The notes: generated from the sequence alone by a model not told the origin. A DNA stretch of 64,000 nucleotides from Streptomyces scabiei 87.22 (GCF_000091305.1 NC_013929.1:9796001-9860000); one strand, 5' to 3'. Positions 24,358 through 33,767 are shown, numbered from the stretch's first letter. Translations and numbers: made by a program.

Positions 24358-24828
24358 ATGGGGTTCCAGGAGCGGTGGCAGAGCAGACAGGAAGAGCTCG
24401 CGGCTCGGGCGGAAGTCCGAGAGGACGCCGCTGCCGATCAATGGGACGACTTCGTGGAACGGCTCCAGGGCCCCATCCTCGAACAGGCGCGCCTGGCGTT
24501 CGAACGTGGTGACGGCTGGTTCGAGACCGAGATCGACCAGCGCAGCTCAGGCAGTCTGAACCCCTATGGCAACACGGGGATGGACCTCGGCTCGCCGGCC
24601 GTGGTGGGCAGGATCAAGGCGGACCGCCCTGAAGCGCCTCCCTCGCCGCGCGGCGACCTTCTCTCGCGCATCGAGGACGTCGGCTGGAAGCTGCATACCG
24701 CTCAGTACCTCTACGTGCAGCTGGGCGAGGAGTCGCGCGACAAGTGGTTGTCGTCGGGGCAGCGCGTGGCGATCAAGGGGAAGATCGTCGGTATGTACCT
24801 GTTCGAGAGGGTGACGCTGCCGCGCTGA
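24358..24828 (+). CDS. protein of unknown function
   Basis: 156 residues, mostly charged and soluble, with a helical acidic N-terminus (about residues 1-60) and a beta-like C-terminus ending KGKIVGMYLFERVTL. No family recognised. The second of two ATGs is chosen because AGGAG then sits six bases upstream; the first ATG directly abuts that site. Stands alone between DUF4232 and GH62 genes. Confidence 0.65.
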   Translation: MGFQERWQSRQEELAARAEVREDAAADQWDDFVERLQGPILEQARLAFERGDGWFETEIDQRSSGSLNPYGNTGMDLGSPAVVGRIKADRPEAPPSPRGDLLSRIEDVGWKLHTAQYLYVQLGEESRDKWLSSGQRVAIKGKIVGMYLFERVTLPR

Positions 24829-25135
24829 CCCGGAGGGCGGGCGGCGGCACATCTGCGGCCCGCTCTTCGGCGCGGCGGGCGGCGCGGCGCGGTGTGCGGT
24901 GTTACCGGGCTGCTCTTCGCTGATGCAAGGCGCACCGCCGCCACTGCGCCCCCCCAGGGCTGGGGCCTGACCGAACCTCCTTCCAGTGACTTGACGCGGT
25001 CAGCGGCGCCACCGGCGGCACGGCGATCGGCTGCGCGCGCGACCGGGCCGGGCCGCTCCGCCCGCACCGCTCTCCCGTCCGCCTCGCGAGGCAATTCGAA
25101 AAATTCGGCGCCCATGGCGAATCTTGCGTGAAGTA

Positions 25136-25163
25136 TTGACGTCGCCTGTCGCTTCCCTATGAT
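25136..25163 (+). promoter_or_regulatory. strong-looking promoter for the GH62 gene
   Basis: TTGACG, 16-base spacer, TATGAT. Transcription from about 25170 would leave a leader of roughly 255 bases before the GH62 start. The 596 bases before GH62 hold no other supported gene. Confidence 0.65.
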
Positions 25164-25424
25164 CCGATTGGTCGACACTTCGCCCCTCGTTCGATATCAC
25201 GCACACGCCGGACCTGCCCGCCCGCAGAGCGAGGCGGTTCCGGTCGAGCCCACGCAATGCCGAGCCGCAGGGAGTACGTCACTCATGTCGATGTCATGCA
25301 CGCGTCACTGCCGGACCTGATTCGAGACCGCGGCCCTGCCGGACTCCGGCTGATCACGGACGGCGGGCGGACCGGCCACGCCGTCCGTAGCCCCAGCCCC
25401 TCACCCAAGAATCGAGAGGTCGTC

Positions 25425-26450
25425 ATGCGCAAAGCGAACTTCACCCGAAAGCGTCTGTCCCTGGGTCTGGCCGCCACGGTCGCGGCCCTGGTCTCGACGG
25501 CGGCGTCACTCGTCGCCAACCCGGCGCAGGCGGCAACCGCCGCGTGCGCCCTTCCGTCGACGTACCGCTGGACATCGACGGGCGCGCTGGCGCAGCCGGC
25601 GAACGGGTGGGCCTCGGTGAAGGACTTCACCACCGTGACGTACAACGGAAAGCACCTGGTCTACGCGTCGAACGTGGCGGGATCGTCCTACGGCTCGATG
25701 CGGTTCAGCCCCTTCACGAACTGGTCGGACATGGCCTCGGCCGGCCAGGCCGGCATGAACCAGGCCGCGGTGGCACCGACCCTGTTCTACTTCGCACCCA
25801 AGAACGTCTGGGTGCTGGCGTACCAGTGGGGTTCGTGGCCCTTCATCTACCGCACGTCGAGCGACCCCACCAATCCCAACGGCTGGTCCGCGCCGAAGCC
25901 ACTGTTCACCGGCAGCATCTCGGGCTCGGGCACCGGTCCGATCGACCAGACGCTGATCGCCGACGGCCAGAACATGTACCTGTTCTTCGCCGGTGACAAC
26001 GGCAAGATCTACCGGGCGAGCATGCCGATCGGGAACTTCCCGGGCAGCTTCGGTTCGTCGTACACGACGATCATGAGCGACACCGAGAAGAACCTGTTCG
26101 AGGCTCCGCAGGTCTACAAGGTCCAGGGTGCGAACCAGTACCTCATGATCGTCGAGGCTCGGGGCGCGAGCGAGCGGCGCTACTTCCGCTCGTTCACGGC
26201 CAGCAGCCTGGGCGGTTCGTGGACGCCACAGGCCACCAGCGAGAACAATCCCTTCGCGGGCAAGGCCAACAGCGGTGCCGGGTGGACCAACGACATCAGC
26301 CACGGCGACCTGGTCCGCAACAACCCCGACCAGACCATGACCATCGACCCCTGCAACCTGCAGTTCCTCTACCAGGGCAAGTCCCCCTCGGCGAGCGGTC
26401 CGTACAACCAACTGCCCTGGCGGCCGGGCGTCCTGACCCTGCAGCGCTGA
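25425..26450 (+). CDS. secreted GH62 alpha-L-arabinofuranosidase
   Basis: 341 residues. A signal peptide with Lys/Arg-rich start is cleaved after about residue 37 (NPAQA). The mature enzyme is a full GH62 five-bladed propeller: WTSTGALAQPANGWASVKDF carries the catalytic Asp region, then SPFTNWSDM, GTGPIDQTL, LFEAPQVYKV with the catalytic Glu, and WTNDISHGDLVR. It removes arabinose side chains from arabinoxylan. No carbohydrate-binding module is attached. An in-frame ATG at 25257 would add 56 residues before the signal peptide and is rejected. Followed by a terminator. Confidence 0.95.
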   Translation: MRKANFTRKRLSLGLAATVAALVSTAASLVANPAQAATAACALPSTYRWTSTGALAQPANGWASVKDFTTVTYNGKHLVYASNVAGSSYGSMRFSPFTNWSDMASAGQAGMNQAAVAPTLFYFAPKNVWVLAYQWGSWPFIYRTSSDPTNPNGWSAPKPLFTGSISGSGTGPIDQTLIADGQNMYLFFAGDNGKIYRASMPIGNFPGSFGSSYTTIMSDTEKNLFEAPQVYKVQGANQYLMIVEARGASERRYFRSFTASSLGGSWTPQATSENNPFAGKANSGAGWTNDISHGDLVRNNPDQTMTIDPCNLQFLYQGKSPSASGPYNQLPWRPGVLTLQR

Positions 26451-26477
26451 CCTGGCACGTCCAGGACGCCGATGAAC

Positions 26478-26513
26478 GAGTGCCTGACAGGACTGCTTTC
26501 CCGTCAGGCACTC
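26478..26513 (+). terminator. terminator after GH62
   Basis: Perfect 11-bp stem GAGTGCCTGAC with a 14-base loop, 28 bases after the GH62 stop. Confidence 0.75.
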
Positions 26514-26648
26514 TCTCGTACGGTCGGTGTCGTGGCGGTCGTGGCGGTCGTCCGGCCCCCAGTGCGCCCCCGGCGCCGCCCACCCCCGTGGCGCGCGCCG
26601 ATCTACGATGTGGGGGCGTGTGGGCGCAGCAGTGCGGGGGAGGATGTC

Positions 26649-27593
26649 GTGGCCGTCTACGAGCTGAGGAACCGTCTGGTCGTCGGTGTCGCCTCCAGCG
26701 CACTGTTCGACCTGGCCGAGGCGGACGCCGTCTTCCGCGACCAAGGTGAGGACGCCTATCGCGCGTACCAGGAGGACCACGTCGACGACACTCTGGGGAA
26801 AGGGGTCGCGTTCCCCTTCATCCGCAGGCTGTTGTCCCTGAACGACCTCTCGCCCGACGACCCCTTGGTCGAGGTCATCATCCTGTCCCGCAACGACCCC
26901 GACACCGGTCTGCGGGTCATGCGGTCGATCCAGACCCACAACCTGCCGATCAGCCGGGCGATCTTCATGCAGGGCCGCTCGCCGTACCACTTCATGCCCG
27001 CCCTGAACATGTCCCTGTTTCTGTCCGCGAACGAGGACGACGTCCGCGAGGCCGTCGCGCTGGGGCTGCCCGCCGGGCGCGTGATCGGTCCGGCCGTGGC
27101 GGACGTGGGCGACGACCAGGATCTGCGGATCGCCTTCGACTTCGACGGAGTCCTTGCCGACGACGCCTCGGAACAGGTCTACCAGGCCGACGGCATCGAG
27201 GGCTTCCGCTTCCACGAGACGGCGAACGCGGCCACCCCGCACGATCCGGGCCCGCTGCGCGACTTCCTCGCAGGCGTGAACATGCTCCAGCGGCGGGAGG
27301 AGGAGCGACGGGCCGGAGACGCCGACTACACCAGCCGCGTCCACGTCTCCCTCGTCACGGCCCGCGACGCGCCCGCCCACGAACGGTCGGTGCGCAGCCT
27401 GAAGAACTGGGGCGTGACCGTCAACAACGCCTTCTTCCTCGGCGGCATAGACAAGAGCACGATCATGGAAGTGCTCAGGCCCCATATCTTCTTCGACGAT
27501 CAGGTGGGGCATCTGACCGGCACCGCCCGCAGCACGCCCAGCGTGCATGTGCCCTTCGGGAAGATCAACGCACCGGACGCGCCGACGCCCTGA
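26649..27593 (+). CDS. cytosolic 5'-nucleotidase I-like protein
   Basis: 314 residues. IAFDFDGVLADDASEQVYQ near residue 160 resembles the HAD-type catalytic region of cytosolic 5'-nucleotidase I, with LSRNDPDTGLRV and PHIFFDDQVGH as further family-like stretches. It would dephosphorylate nucleoside monophosphates; the substrate is unverified. GTG start chosen for GGGGAGG five bases upstream; TACGAT at 26604-26609 may be its -10. The 198-base gap before it holds the GH62 terminator only. Confidence 0.72.
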   Translation: MAVYELRNRLVVGVASSALFDLAEADAVFRDQGEDAYRAYQEDHVDDTLGKGVAFPFIRRLLSLNDLSPDDPLVEVIILSRNDPDTGLRVMRSIQTHNLPISRAIFMQGRSPYHFMPALNMSLFLSANEDDVREAVALGLPAGRVIGPAVADVGDDQDLRIAFDFDGVLADDASEQVYQADGIEGFRFHETANAATPHDPGPLRDFLAGVNMLQRREEERRAGDADYTSRVHVSLVTARDAPAHERSVRSLKNWGVTVNNAFFLGGIDKSTIMEVLRPHIFFDDQVGHLTGTARSTPSVHVPFGKINAPDAPTP

Positions 27594-27625
27594 CGGACCC
27601 GACGCCCAGGCTGACGGCCTTGTCC

Positions 27626-27667
27626 CACACCCCTGCCTCCACACCCCTGCCTCCACACCCCTGTCCC
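27626..27667 (+). repeat. 14-bp tandem repeat, three copies
   Basis: CACACCCCTGCCTC twice, then a copy with two changes, followed by looser CCCCTGCCC variants, in the gap before the repeat-protein gene. Confidence 0.7.
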
Positions 27668-27722
27668 ACGCCCCTGCCCGATGCCCTTGTCCGACTGCCG
27701 AGCCGACGGGGATCATGATCGC

Positions 27723-29639
27723 GTGCATCCCCGAGAGAAACTCCACGAACTGCTCCCGTGCGCCGGACTCACGCTTGTCGAGGACGTACGTCCAGGGGAC
27801 CTGTTCCCGCCGGAAGCCGGCTGGCGCATCGCACGAGGCGTCGCGGCACCGGACGGTGCCGTGCGGGAAGCGCTCGACGCCGCGTGGTGGCGCCGTCTCG
27901 TGGACGCCGACGGTGAATTCCTGGTGGCCGTCCTCGGACACAGGATCGGCGGCAACGACGCCTGGTGGACCCGCGTCCGATACGACGGAGCCGGTGTACC
28001 GGGGCTGACCGGGGACCCCGGGTTCGTGGCGCTCTCCCTCGACGGGCAGGTGCTGCTCGCCGAGGTGCCCGGCGAGGACGGCACCCGGGTGACCGCGGTG
28101 GACCGGCTGCCGGAACGGCTGGAGGAGGCCGCCGCGGCCGCCGCGCGCGAGACGGCGGCCGAGCGCGACGAGGCGTGGGCAGCGGTGCCCGGCCGGCCCG
28201 CGTGGCCTCTGCGCTGGGCGGAGGGCATCGGCTCGAATCCGGCCGCGCCGGACGAACTGCTGATCGAACTGCTGGATGTCGCGGGCGGCTTCCTGCACGG
28301 CTGCGAGCGGCCCGCCGTTCTCGACGCCGCCGTCGCGCACCCCGATCCACGGGTGCGCGCGAGGCCGGCCGACACCTTCCGTCCCAAGCTCACGCCCGAT
28401 CAGTGGATACGTCTCGTCCGCGCCGAACCCTCACCGAGCCGGCGCGTGCTCTGGGCGGAGCAGGCCTGCGTGTGGGGCGTCTACCTTCCCGAGGACCTGT
28501 ACGACGAATTCCTCGCCGGCCCGTCCCGCGACCTGGCCGCCCGGTTCCCCGGGCTTCCCGCCGACCGTCTCCCGGACCTCGCGGCCGACGCCGATCCCGG
28601 GGTGAGGGAGGCTGCCTGCGCTCGGTGGGACGACCTCACCGCGTCACCGCGGGAGCGGCTGCTGGCCGACACCGACGACAGCGTCCGTACGGCCGCGCTG
28701 CTCGCCCACCACGCCGGCGTCCCCATGCCGCGCGACGTCTTCGCCGCCCTGCCCGACCCGTCGCCGGCGCTCGAACGATGCCGCCTCGCGCCCGAGCTGG
28801 AGGCGGAGCTGGTCCGGGACGGGGACGCCGGGGTACGCCGTGCGCTGGCCGCCAATCCTGGCCTGAGCGCCGACGGCGTCGCCGTGCTGGCGGAGGATCC
28901 CCAGGCAGGCGTTCGCTCGGCGGTGGCGCTGCGCCCCGACCTCACCGAGGAGCGACGCGCCACCGTACGCCACGACTTCGACCCCCAGCTGATGTCCCGC
29001 ACCCTGCCCTGGGTGCGCGACCTGCACGGTGATGCCGACGCCATGCGCCGCCTCGCCGCGTCGTCCCACCCGCTGGTCCGCCGCAGTGTGGCGCGAGCCC
29101 GGCACCTTCCGCCGGACGTCGTGGAGCTTCTGGCCCGGGACGAGGACCGGGCCGTTCGCCTGTTCCTCGCCGAATCGTGCGACGACGCGCCGGACGACCT
29201 GCTGCTGGAGGTCTGGCGCTGGTGGGACGGCAGCTTCACCCACCCCGGCCGCCCGCGCAGCCACCCGAACTTCCCCCGTACGGGCCTGCTGCGCCATGCG
29301 GACGACCCCAGCGGGCGGATGCGCCGCCTGGTCCTGGACGACCCGGAGTCGACACCGGCCGACGTCGCACGCCTGGTCCACGATCCCGAACCCGAGGTAC
29401 GCCGCCGCGCGGCCGAGGACCCCCGGCTGTCACCGGCCGACGCCGTACGGCTGCTGGACGACCCGGAGTCCTTCGTCCGTCACGCGGCGACACGCAGTCC
29501 CAGGCTGCCGGCCCGTGTCCTGGCCGGGCTCCTGCACGACCGCGACACGGCATCCGTGGCGGTCACCAACCCGGCGATCCCGGTCCCCGTCCTGTATCGC
29601 ATCCTGGCCGCGGCCTCGGGAGCCGTGGCAGCGCTCTGA
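27723..29639 (+). CDS. HEAT/leucine-rich-variant repeat protein
   Basis: 638 residues. The C-terminal two thirds is an alpha-solenoid of about 24-residue units, each with a core like DPSPRVRRALAANPGLSADG, VLAEDPQAGVRSAVALRP or LLDDPESFVRHAATRSPRLP. Such solenoids bind proteins or nucleic acid. The N-terminal 160 residues are not recognised. Start is uncertain: GTG at 27723 follows a GGGGATC stretch, while an ATG at 27681 would add 14 residues. Confidence 0.8.
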   Translation: MHPREKLHELLPCAGLTLVEDVRPGDLFPPEAGWRIARGVAAPDGAVREALDAAWWRRLVDADGEFLVAVLGHRIGGNDAWWTRVRYDGAGVPGLTGDPGFVALSLDGQVLLAEVPGEDGTRVTAVDRLPERLEEAAAAAARETAAERDEAWAAVPGRPAWPLRWAEGIGSNPAAPDELLIELLDVAGGFLHGCERPAVLDAAVAHPDPRVRARPADTFRPKLTPDQWIRLVRAEPSPSRRVLWAEQACVWGVYLPEDLYDEFLAGPSRDLAARFPGLPADRLPDLAADADPGVREAACARWDDLTASPRERLLADTDDSVRTAALLAHHAGVPMPRDVFAALPDPSPALERCRLAPELEAELVRDGDAGVRRALAANPGLSADGVAVLAEDPQAGVRSAVALRPDLTEERRATVRHDFDPQLMSRTLPWVRDLHGDADAMRRLAASSHPLVRRSVARARHLPPDVVELLARDEDRAVRLFLAESCDDAPDDLLLEVWRWWDGSFTHPGRPRSHPNFPRTGLLRHADDPSGRMRRLVLDDPESTPADVARLVHDPEPEVRRRAAEDPRLSPADAVRLLDDPESFVRHAATRSPRLPARVLAGLLHDRDTASVAVTNPAIPVPVLYRILAAASGAVAAL

Positions 29640-29745
29640 TCCGACGGACGTGCGGTGGGGGAGTCCATGGCAGGACACCCGGCACACCGGCCCGGGCGGG
29701 AAAACGGGTCGCGACGTCGGAGGACCGGATGACAGGGTGCGGCCC

Positions 29746-30306
29746 ATGGCTCCCCCGTACCAGATCCGAGCGGACTACGACGCCGACACGATCGTCGTCT
29801 ATCAGGCCTACGCGCCTGCCATGGCCGACGCGGCGCTGCGAGCGGGCCGCTTCGTCGCGCCGTTCTCGTTCCGCAGGATGACATGGATCAAGCCTTCGTT
29901 CCCGTGGCTGATGCACCGCAGCAACTGGGCCCGCAAACCCGGCCAGCAGCGCGTGCTCGCCGTGCGGATGTCCCGGCACGGCTGGGAGGAGGCCCTGTCC
30001 CGGGCCGTGCTCACCACCGAGGATCCGGCAGCGGTCGCCCGGGCGGCGGTGCACGTCCAGTGGGATCCGGAACGCTCGTCGCGCGGAGCCGCACTGAACC
30101 ACTACAGCATCCAGGTCGGCATCGGCCGCGATCTCATCCGCACCTTCACCGACGAGTGGATCGTCAGCCTCACGGACCTCACCCCCCAGGTCCGCAAGGC
30201 CGCGACACTGACACAGACAGGGCACGCCGCCCAGGCCCAGCGGCTGTTCCCGGCGGAGCGGGTGTATCCCCTGCCACCGCATCTGGAACGCCTCCTGACC
30301 TCCTGA
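29746..30306 (+). CDS. DUF4291 family protein
   Basis: 186 residues. The family opening QIRADYDADTIVVYQAY and the central FRRMTWIKPSFPWLMHRS plus VQWDPERS stretches are distinctive. Function of DUF4291 is unknown. Stands alone, 106 bases after the HEAT-like gene and convergent with the padR gene. ATG chosen; a GTG nine bases earlier is possible. Confidence 0.88.
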   Translation: MAPPYQIRADYDADTIVVYQAYAPAMADAALRAGRFVAPFSFRRMTWIKPSFPWLMHRSNWARKPGQQRVLAVRMSRHGWEEALSRAVLTTEDPAAVARAAVHVQWDPERSSRGAALNHYSIQVGIGRDLIRTFTDEWIVSLTDLTPQVRKAATLTQTGHAAQAQRLFPAERVYPLPPHLERLLTS

Positions 30307-30388
30307 CCCCGGGCGGACGACGCCGGACCGGCGCGGGAGCCGCCGTCCTCACGTCCGCCGCCGGGGCTCCCGGCCCGGCCCGACGCCC

Positions 30389-30964
30389 CTACTCGCCCGT
30401 CTGCTCCACGGCCGCGCGCTGATCGAGTCTGCGCAGCGCCATGTCCCCCCACTGCAGGTTGTCCCGTTCGAAGGACATCCCGCGCAGCAGGGTGAGGTAG
30501 GGGCCGATGCGGTCGGCCTCGGCGAAGTACGCCTCCTCCGAGCGCCCGTCGAGGAGACGCAGGCGGAGCCGCTCGTAGCGGGCGAGCTTGGCGGTGGCCC
30601 AGTCCATGCGCTCGGTGACGGCGGCCCGTACGGCGTCGAGGTCGCCCGCGTCCAGACACTGCACCTTGACCAGCAACTCGTCCCGGATCACCGCCGGTTT
30701 GCCCAGGGGTTCGGAGGTGTAGGCGCGGACGGCCTCCCGGCCCGCCTCGGTCAGCGAGAAGAGCCGTTTGTTGGGACGGCGTTCCTGCTCGACCACACGG
30801 GCGGTGACCAGCCCGTCCGACTCCATGCGGTCCAGCTCTCGATAGAGCTGCTGAGGTGTCGACATCCAGAAGTTGGCGACCGTCGCGTCGAACGCCTTTG
30901 CGAGGTCGTACCCGGACGCCTCGCCCTCCAACAGCGCGGCCATGACCGCGTTCCGCAGTGCCAT
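30389..30964 (-). CDS. PadR-family regulator
   Basis: 191 residues. N-terminal winged helix (VMAALLEGEASGYDLAKAF, STPQQLYRELDRMESDGLV) and a C-terminal four-helix Vir_act_alpha_C-type dimerisation region. PadR proteins repress genes for phenolic stress or efflux. The start is placed at ATG because TAGCGT (30971-30976, complement) lies exactly six bases upstream, implying a leaderless message; a GTG two codons earlier is the alternative. Divergent from the SnoaL-like gene. Confidence 0.88.
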   Translation of the reverse strand: MALRNAVMAALLEGEASGYDLAKAFDATVANFWMSTPQQLYRELDRMESDGLVTARVVEQERRPNKRLFSLTEAGREAVRAYTSEPLGKPAVIRDELLVKVQCLDAGDLDAVRAAVTERMDWATAKLARYERLRLRLLDGRSEEAYFAEADRIGPYLTLLRGMSFERDNLQWGDMALRRLDQRAAVEQTGE

Positions 30965-31099
30965 GGGCACACGCTAACAGCAGAGTGACTAATCAACGAG
31001 GTGAGTGCTGTCTCCCCACGCCCATGTCCATGCCTGGGCCCCTGTTCATGCTTTTGCCCATGGACAGAGCGCGGGTCCAGCCTCTAGCCTCCCTCACAA

Positions 31100-31119
31100 C
31101 TATTCAATTAATTGTATAG
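31100..31119 (+). promoter_or_regulatory. AT-rich operator palindrome before the SnoaL-like gene
   Basis: CTATTCAATTAATTGTATAG is a 20-bp palindrome with one imperfect pair and a perfect CAATTAATTG core, 17 bases before the ATG. It is unusual in this GC-rich DNA and would suit PadR, MarR or HxlR-type repressors; the divergent padR product is the nearest candidate. Confidence 0.65.
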
Positions 31120-31135
31120 AAGAGAGGTCGATTTC

Positions 31136-31528
31136 ATGCATCCCTTCCGCAAGGCGGTCGAGAGCGACGACATGGACGCGGTGGCCGCGCTGCTGGCCGA
31201 CGACGTCGTCTTCACCAGTCCGGTCGCCTTCCAGCCGTACGCGGGCAAACCGATCACCGCCGCGATCCTGCGCGCGGTCGCCCGCGTCTTCGAGGACTTC
31301 ACGTACGTCCGCGAGATCGCCAACCCCGACGGTCGCGACCACGCCCTCGTCTTCACCGCCACCGTCGCCGGCAAGAAGCTCCAGGGCTGCGACTTCCTGC
31401 ACTTCGACGAACACGGCCGGATCGACGAGTTCACGGTGATGGTGCGTCCGCTCTCGGCCGCGATGGCGCTGTCCGAAGCGATGGGTGCCCAGTTCGACCG
31501 GATCGCCAAGGAGGCGGCCGGCGAGTGA
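31136..31528 (+). CDS. SnoaL-like / nuclear transport factor 2-fold protein
   Basis: 130 residues with the NTF2-like pattern: KAVESDDMDAVAALLADDVVFTSP at the start, then VFEDFTYV, and HFDEHGRIDEFTVMVRP near the end. Such proteins include small isomerases, hydrolases and cyclases; activity here is unknown. GAGAGG precedes the ATG, and expression is probably repressed through the AT-rich palindrome just upstream. Confidence 0.85.
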   Translation: MHPFRKAVESDDMDAVAALLADDVVFTSPVAFQPYAGKPITAAILRAVARVFEDFTYVREIANPDGRDHALVFTATVAGKKLQGCDFLHFDEHGRIDEFTVMVRPLSAAMALSEAMGAQFDRIAKEAAGE

Positions 31529-31780
31529 CGCGCGGGCCGGGTGGGTCGTACGGGACACCGCGCCGAACGGGTGAGACGGCCATGGCCGGAAGGACCGGCC
31601 CGGTGGCCGCCTGACGGCGCCGCATGCTGACGCTCCGGCACAGATCTGGTACTACGGGACGGTGTACCCCGTTCCTGGAGTCTGTTCAGTTCTGTACCGT
31701 TTCGTTCCGTGGCGGGCGGCGCGTTCACTCGCTCCGTCACCCTCGCCCCGGTCCCGCGTGCGCGCAGAAGGAGAACCGTC

Positions 31781-32653
31781 GTGAGCGAACTTCCCGACCC
31801 GGTCGAGGCCGACCGTGCCCTCAAGGCCAAGCACAGGGCGATGTGGGCGCAGGGTGACTACCCGGCCGTGGCCGCCGAGATCATCCCCGAACTGGGCCCG
31901 ATCCTGGTCGAGGCGTGCGGGCTGCGCGGCGGGGGCGGCCAAGGGGCTTCCGGCGCGGCAGGGCGGCCGGTCCGGCTGCTGGACGTGGCGGCCGGTTCCG
32001 GCAACGCGGCGATCCCCGCGGCGCTGGCCGGCGCGAGCGTGGTGGCGAGCGACCTGACCCCGGAGCTGTTCGAGGCCGGACGGCGGCTCGCGGCGGACCG
32101 GGGCGTCGAGGTGGAGTGGCGACAGGCCGACGCCGAGGCGCTGCCGTTCCAGGACGACGAGTTCGACACGGTGCTGTCCTGCGTCGGGGTCATGTTCGCC
32201 CCGCATCACCAGGCCGCCGCCGACGAACTGGTCCGCGTCTGCCGCCCCGGAGGCACGATCGGCCTGCTCAGCTGGACGCCCGAGGGCTTCCTGGGCCAGA
32301 TGCTCGCCACCATGAAGCCGTATCTGCCGCCCCCGCCGCCCGGTGCGCAGCCCCCGCCCCTGTGGGGGGACGAGGCGCATGTCCGCGCCCTGCTCGGGGA
32401 CCGGGTCACGAACGTCGAGGCACGCAAGCAGACGGTCCTCGTCGACCGTTTCAAGAGCCCCGAGGAGTTCCGCGACTACTTCAAGGCACGCTACGGCCCC
32501 ACCATCGCGGCCTACCGGGCCGTGGCCGACGACCCCGACCGCACGGCCGGGCTGGACCGGGATCTCGCCGAACTCGCCCAGCGGCACGACCGGGGAGCGG
32601 GCAGCACGGCGATGGAGTGGGAGTACCTGCTGTTCACCGCCCGCACGGTGTGA
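31781..32653 (+). CDS. class I SAM-dependent methyltransferase
   Basis: 290 residues. Motif I LLDVAAGSGNAA near residue 64, acidic motif II around VVASDLTPEL, then ADAEALPFQDDEFDTVLSCVGVMFAPH typical of the UbiE/Methyltransf_11 group. Substrate unknown. GTG start with AAGGAG seven bases upstream. The 252 bases before it hold nothing recognisable. Followed by a terminator hairpin. Confidence 0.87.
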   Translation: MSELPDPVEADRALKAKHRAMWAQGDYPAVAAEIIPELGPILVEACGLRGGGGQGASGAAGRPVRLLDVAAGSGNAAIPAALAGASVVASDLTPELFEAGRRLAADRGVEVEWRQADAEALPFQDDEFDTVLSCVGVMFAPHHQAAADELVRVCRPGGTIGLLSWTPEGFLGQMLATMKPYLPPPPPGAQPPPLWGDEAHVRALLGDRVTNVEARKQTVLVDRFKSPEEFRDYFKARYGPTIAAYRAVADDPDRTAGLDRDLAELAQRHDRGAGSTAMEWEYLLFTARTV

Positions 32654-32673
32654 CCGCCTGACAGCACGCGAGA

Positions 32674-32713
32674 ACGGGCGCCGCGCCCGACCGGGGTCTG
32701 TCGCGGCGCCCGT
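32674..32713 (+). terminator. terminator after methyltransferase
   Basis: Perfect 12-bp GC-rich stem with a 16-base loop, 20 bases after the stop. The remaining 400 bases up to the next gene hold no supported gene. Confidence 0.65.
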
Positions 32714-33118
32714 CGGGATCTGCTCGCTGTGCCGTGAAGGTCGCCTCCGACGTGACTGGAAACAGTGCCTCGGTAACGGTCTCGGCGGCGAACAGGCAGA
32801 CCCGGAGCGGCCGTTCAGGACGGGAGCCGCTTACCTGGGCTCGAAGCGCTCGTGGGGTGTCGAGCGCCGGGCCGGCCGACTCGCGTTCGCCGCACGCCGG
32901 TACTCGGATTGCTTGCTGCCACTGGGATGTCGGGTGGGCTCGTCCAGGGATTCCCACGGTTCGCCGGCATGGATGCGCCGACCGTTCTGCCCTGGGAATC
33001 CTTCGGGCAAACTCTGGTGAAGAGCCTCCGCGTGCCTGCTAGTCTTCGGCGTCTTGTCGCACACTCGTGCGCATGCATCACGCCATTCGTCGCATCTGTC
33101 TCACGGGGGAATACTGTC

Positions 33119-33688
33119 ATGTCCGAGTCATCGCCATCGCCGTCGAGCGGTAACCCGTTCGCCCAGCAGCCTGCCGACGCCAATCCGTACGCGCAGCAGC
33201 CCACCGACGGCAACCCGTTCGCCCAGCAGCCCGGTGCCGCTGTGCCGCCTCCGGCCCCCTACGCGCCCCCGGCTGCTTCGTTCGACAGCAGCCTCCTCAT
33301 GGGCCTAGTGGCCGCCGTCGTCACGGCTCTGGTCACCGCTGGTGTCTACGGCGCGATAGTCGGCGCGACCGAGTACGAGATCGGCTACGCGGCTGTCGGC
33401 GTCGGCTTCCTCATCGGCTTCGCGGCGGGCAGGATCGGCGGCGCCAGTCCGGTGCTGCCGGTGGTCAGCGCACTGCTGTCGGTGGGCGCCGTCTACCTCG
33501 GCCAGCTCATCGGTATCGCGATGATCGGCGCCGACGAGATCGGTGTCTCCGCGACCTCCCTGTTCGTCGACCACTTCGACGTGCTGACCGACGGGTGGAG
33601 CGAGACGGCCGACCCGATGACCTTCCTGTTCCTCGGCATCGGCGCCTTCGCCGCATTCTCGGGCGCGAAGAAGGCTGTCGCCAGGTAG
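33119..33688 (+). CDS. small membrane protein with NPFAQQP repeats
   Basis: 189 residues. The cytoplasmic N-terminus carries three repeats of the NPFAQQPADA type (about residues 9-36) and a Pro-rich linker. Four hydrophobic helices follow (LLMGLVAAVVTALVTAG, YAAVGVGFLIGFAAG, VVSALLSVGAVYLGQLIG, FLFLGIGAFAAFSG). No catalytic motif. GGGGGA precedes the ATG. Function unknown; Pro/Gln-rich tails of this kind occur in many actinobacterial membrane proteins. Confidence 0.78.
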   Translation: MSESSPSPSSGNPFAQQPADANPYAQQPTDGNPFAQQPGAAVPPPAPYAPPAASFDSSLLMGLVAAVVTALVTAGVYGAIVGATEYEIGYAAVGVGFLIGFAAGRIGGASPVLPVVSALLSVGAVYLGQLIGIAMIGADEIGVSATSLFVDHFDVLTDGWSETADPMTFLFLGIGAFAAFSGAKKAVAR

Positions 33689-33729
33689 ACACGTGCGGGC
33701 CGGGTGAACGCGCACCTCGCCCCTTGATT

Positions 33730-33755
33730 CGCCCCGCTGTTCACTCGGCGGGGCG
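33730..33755. terminator. bidirectional terminator
   Basis: Eight-bp stem CGCCCCGC/GCGGGGCG with a ten-base loop, between the convergent small membrane protein and histidine kinase genes. Confidence 0.65.
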
Positions 33756-33767
33756 ATTCGCTTTCCG

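Noticed and set aside
25506..28340. 944-codon minus-strand frame
   Set aside because: Antisense to GH62, nucleotidase and HEAT-like genes; codon bias fits the plus strand.
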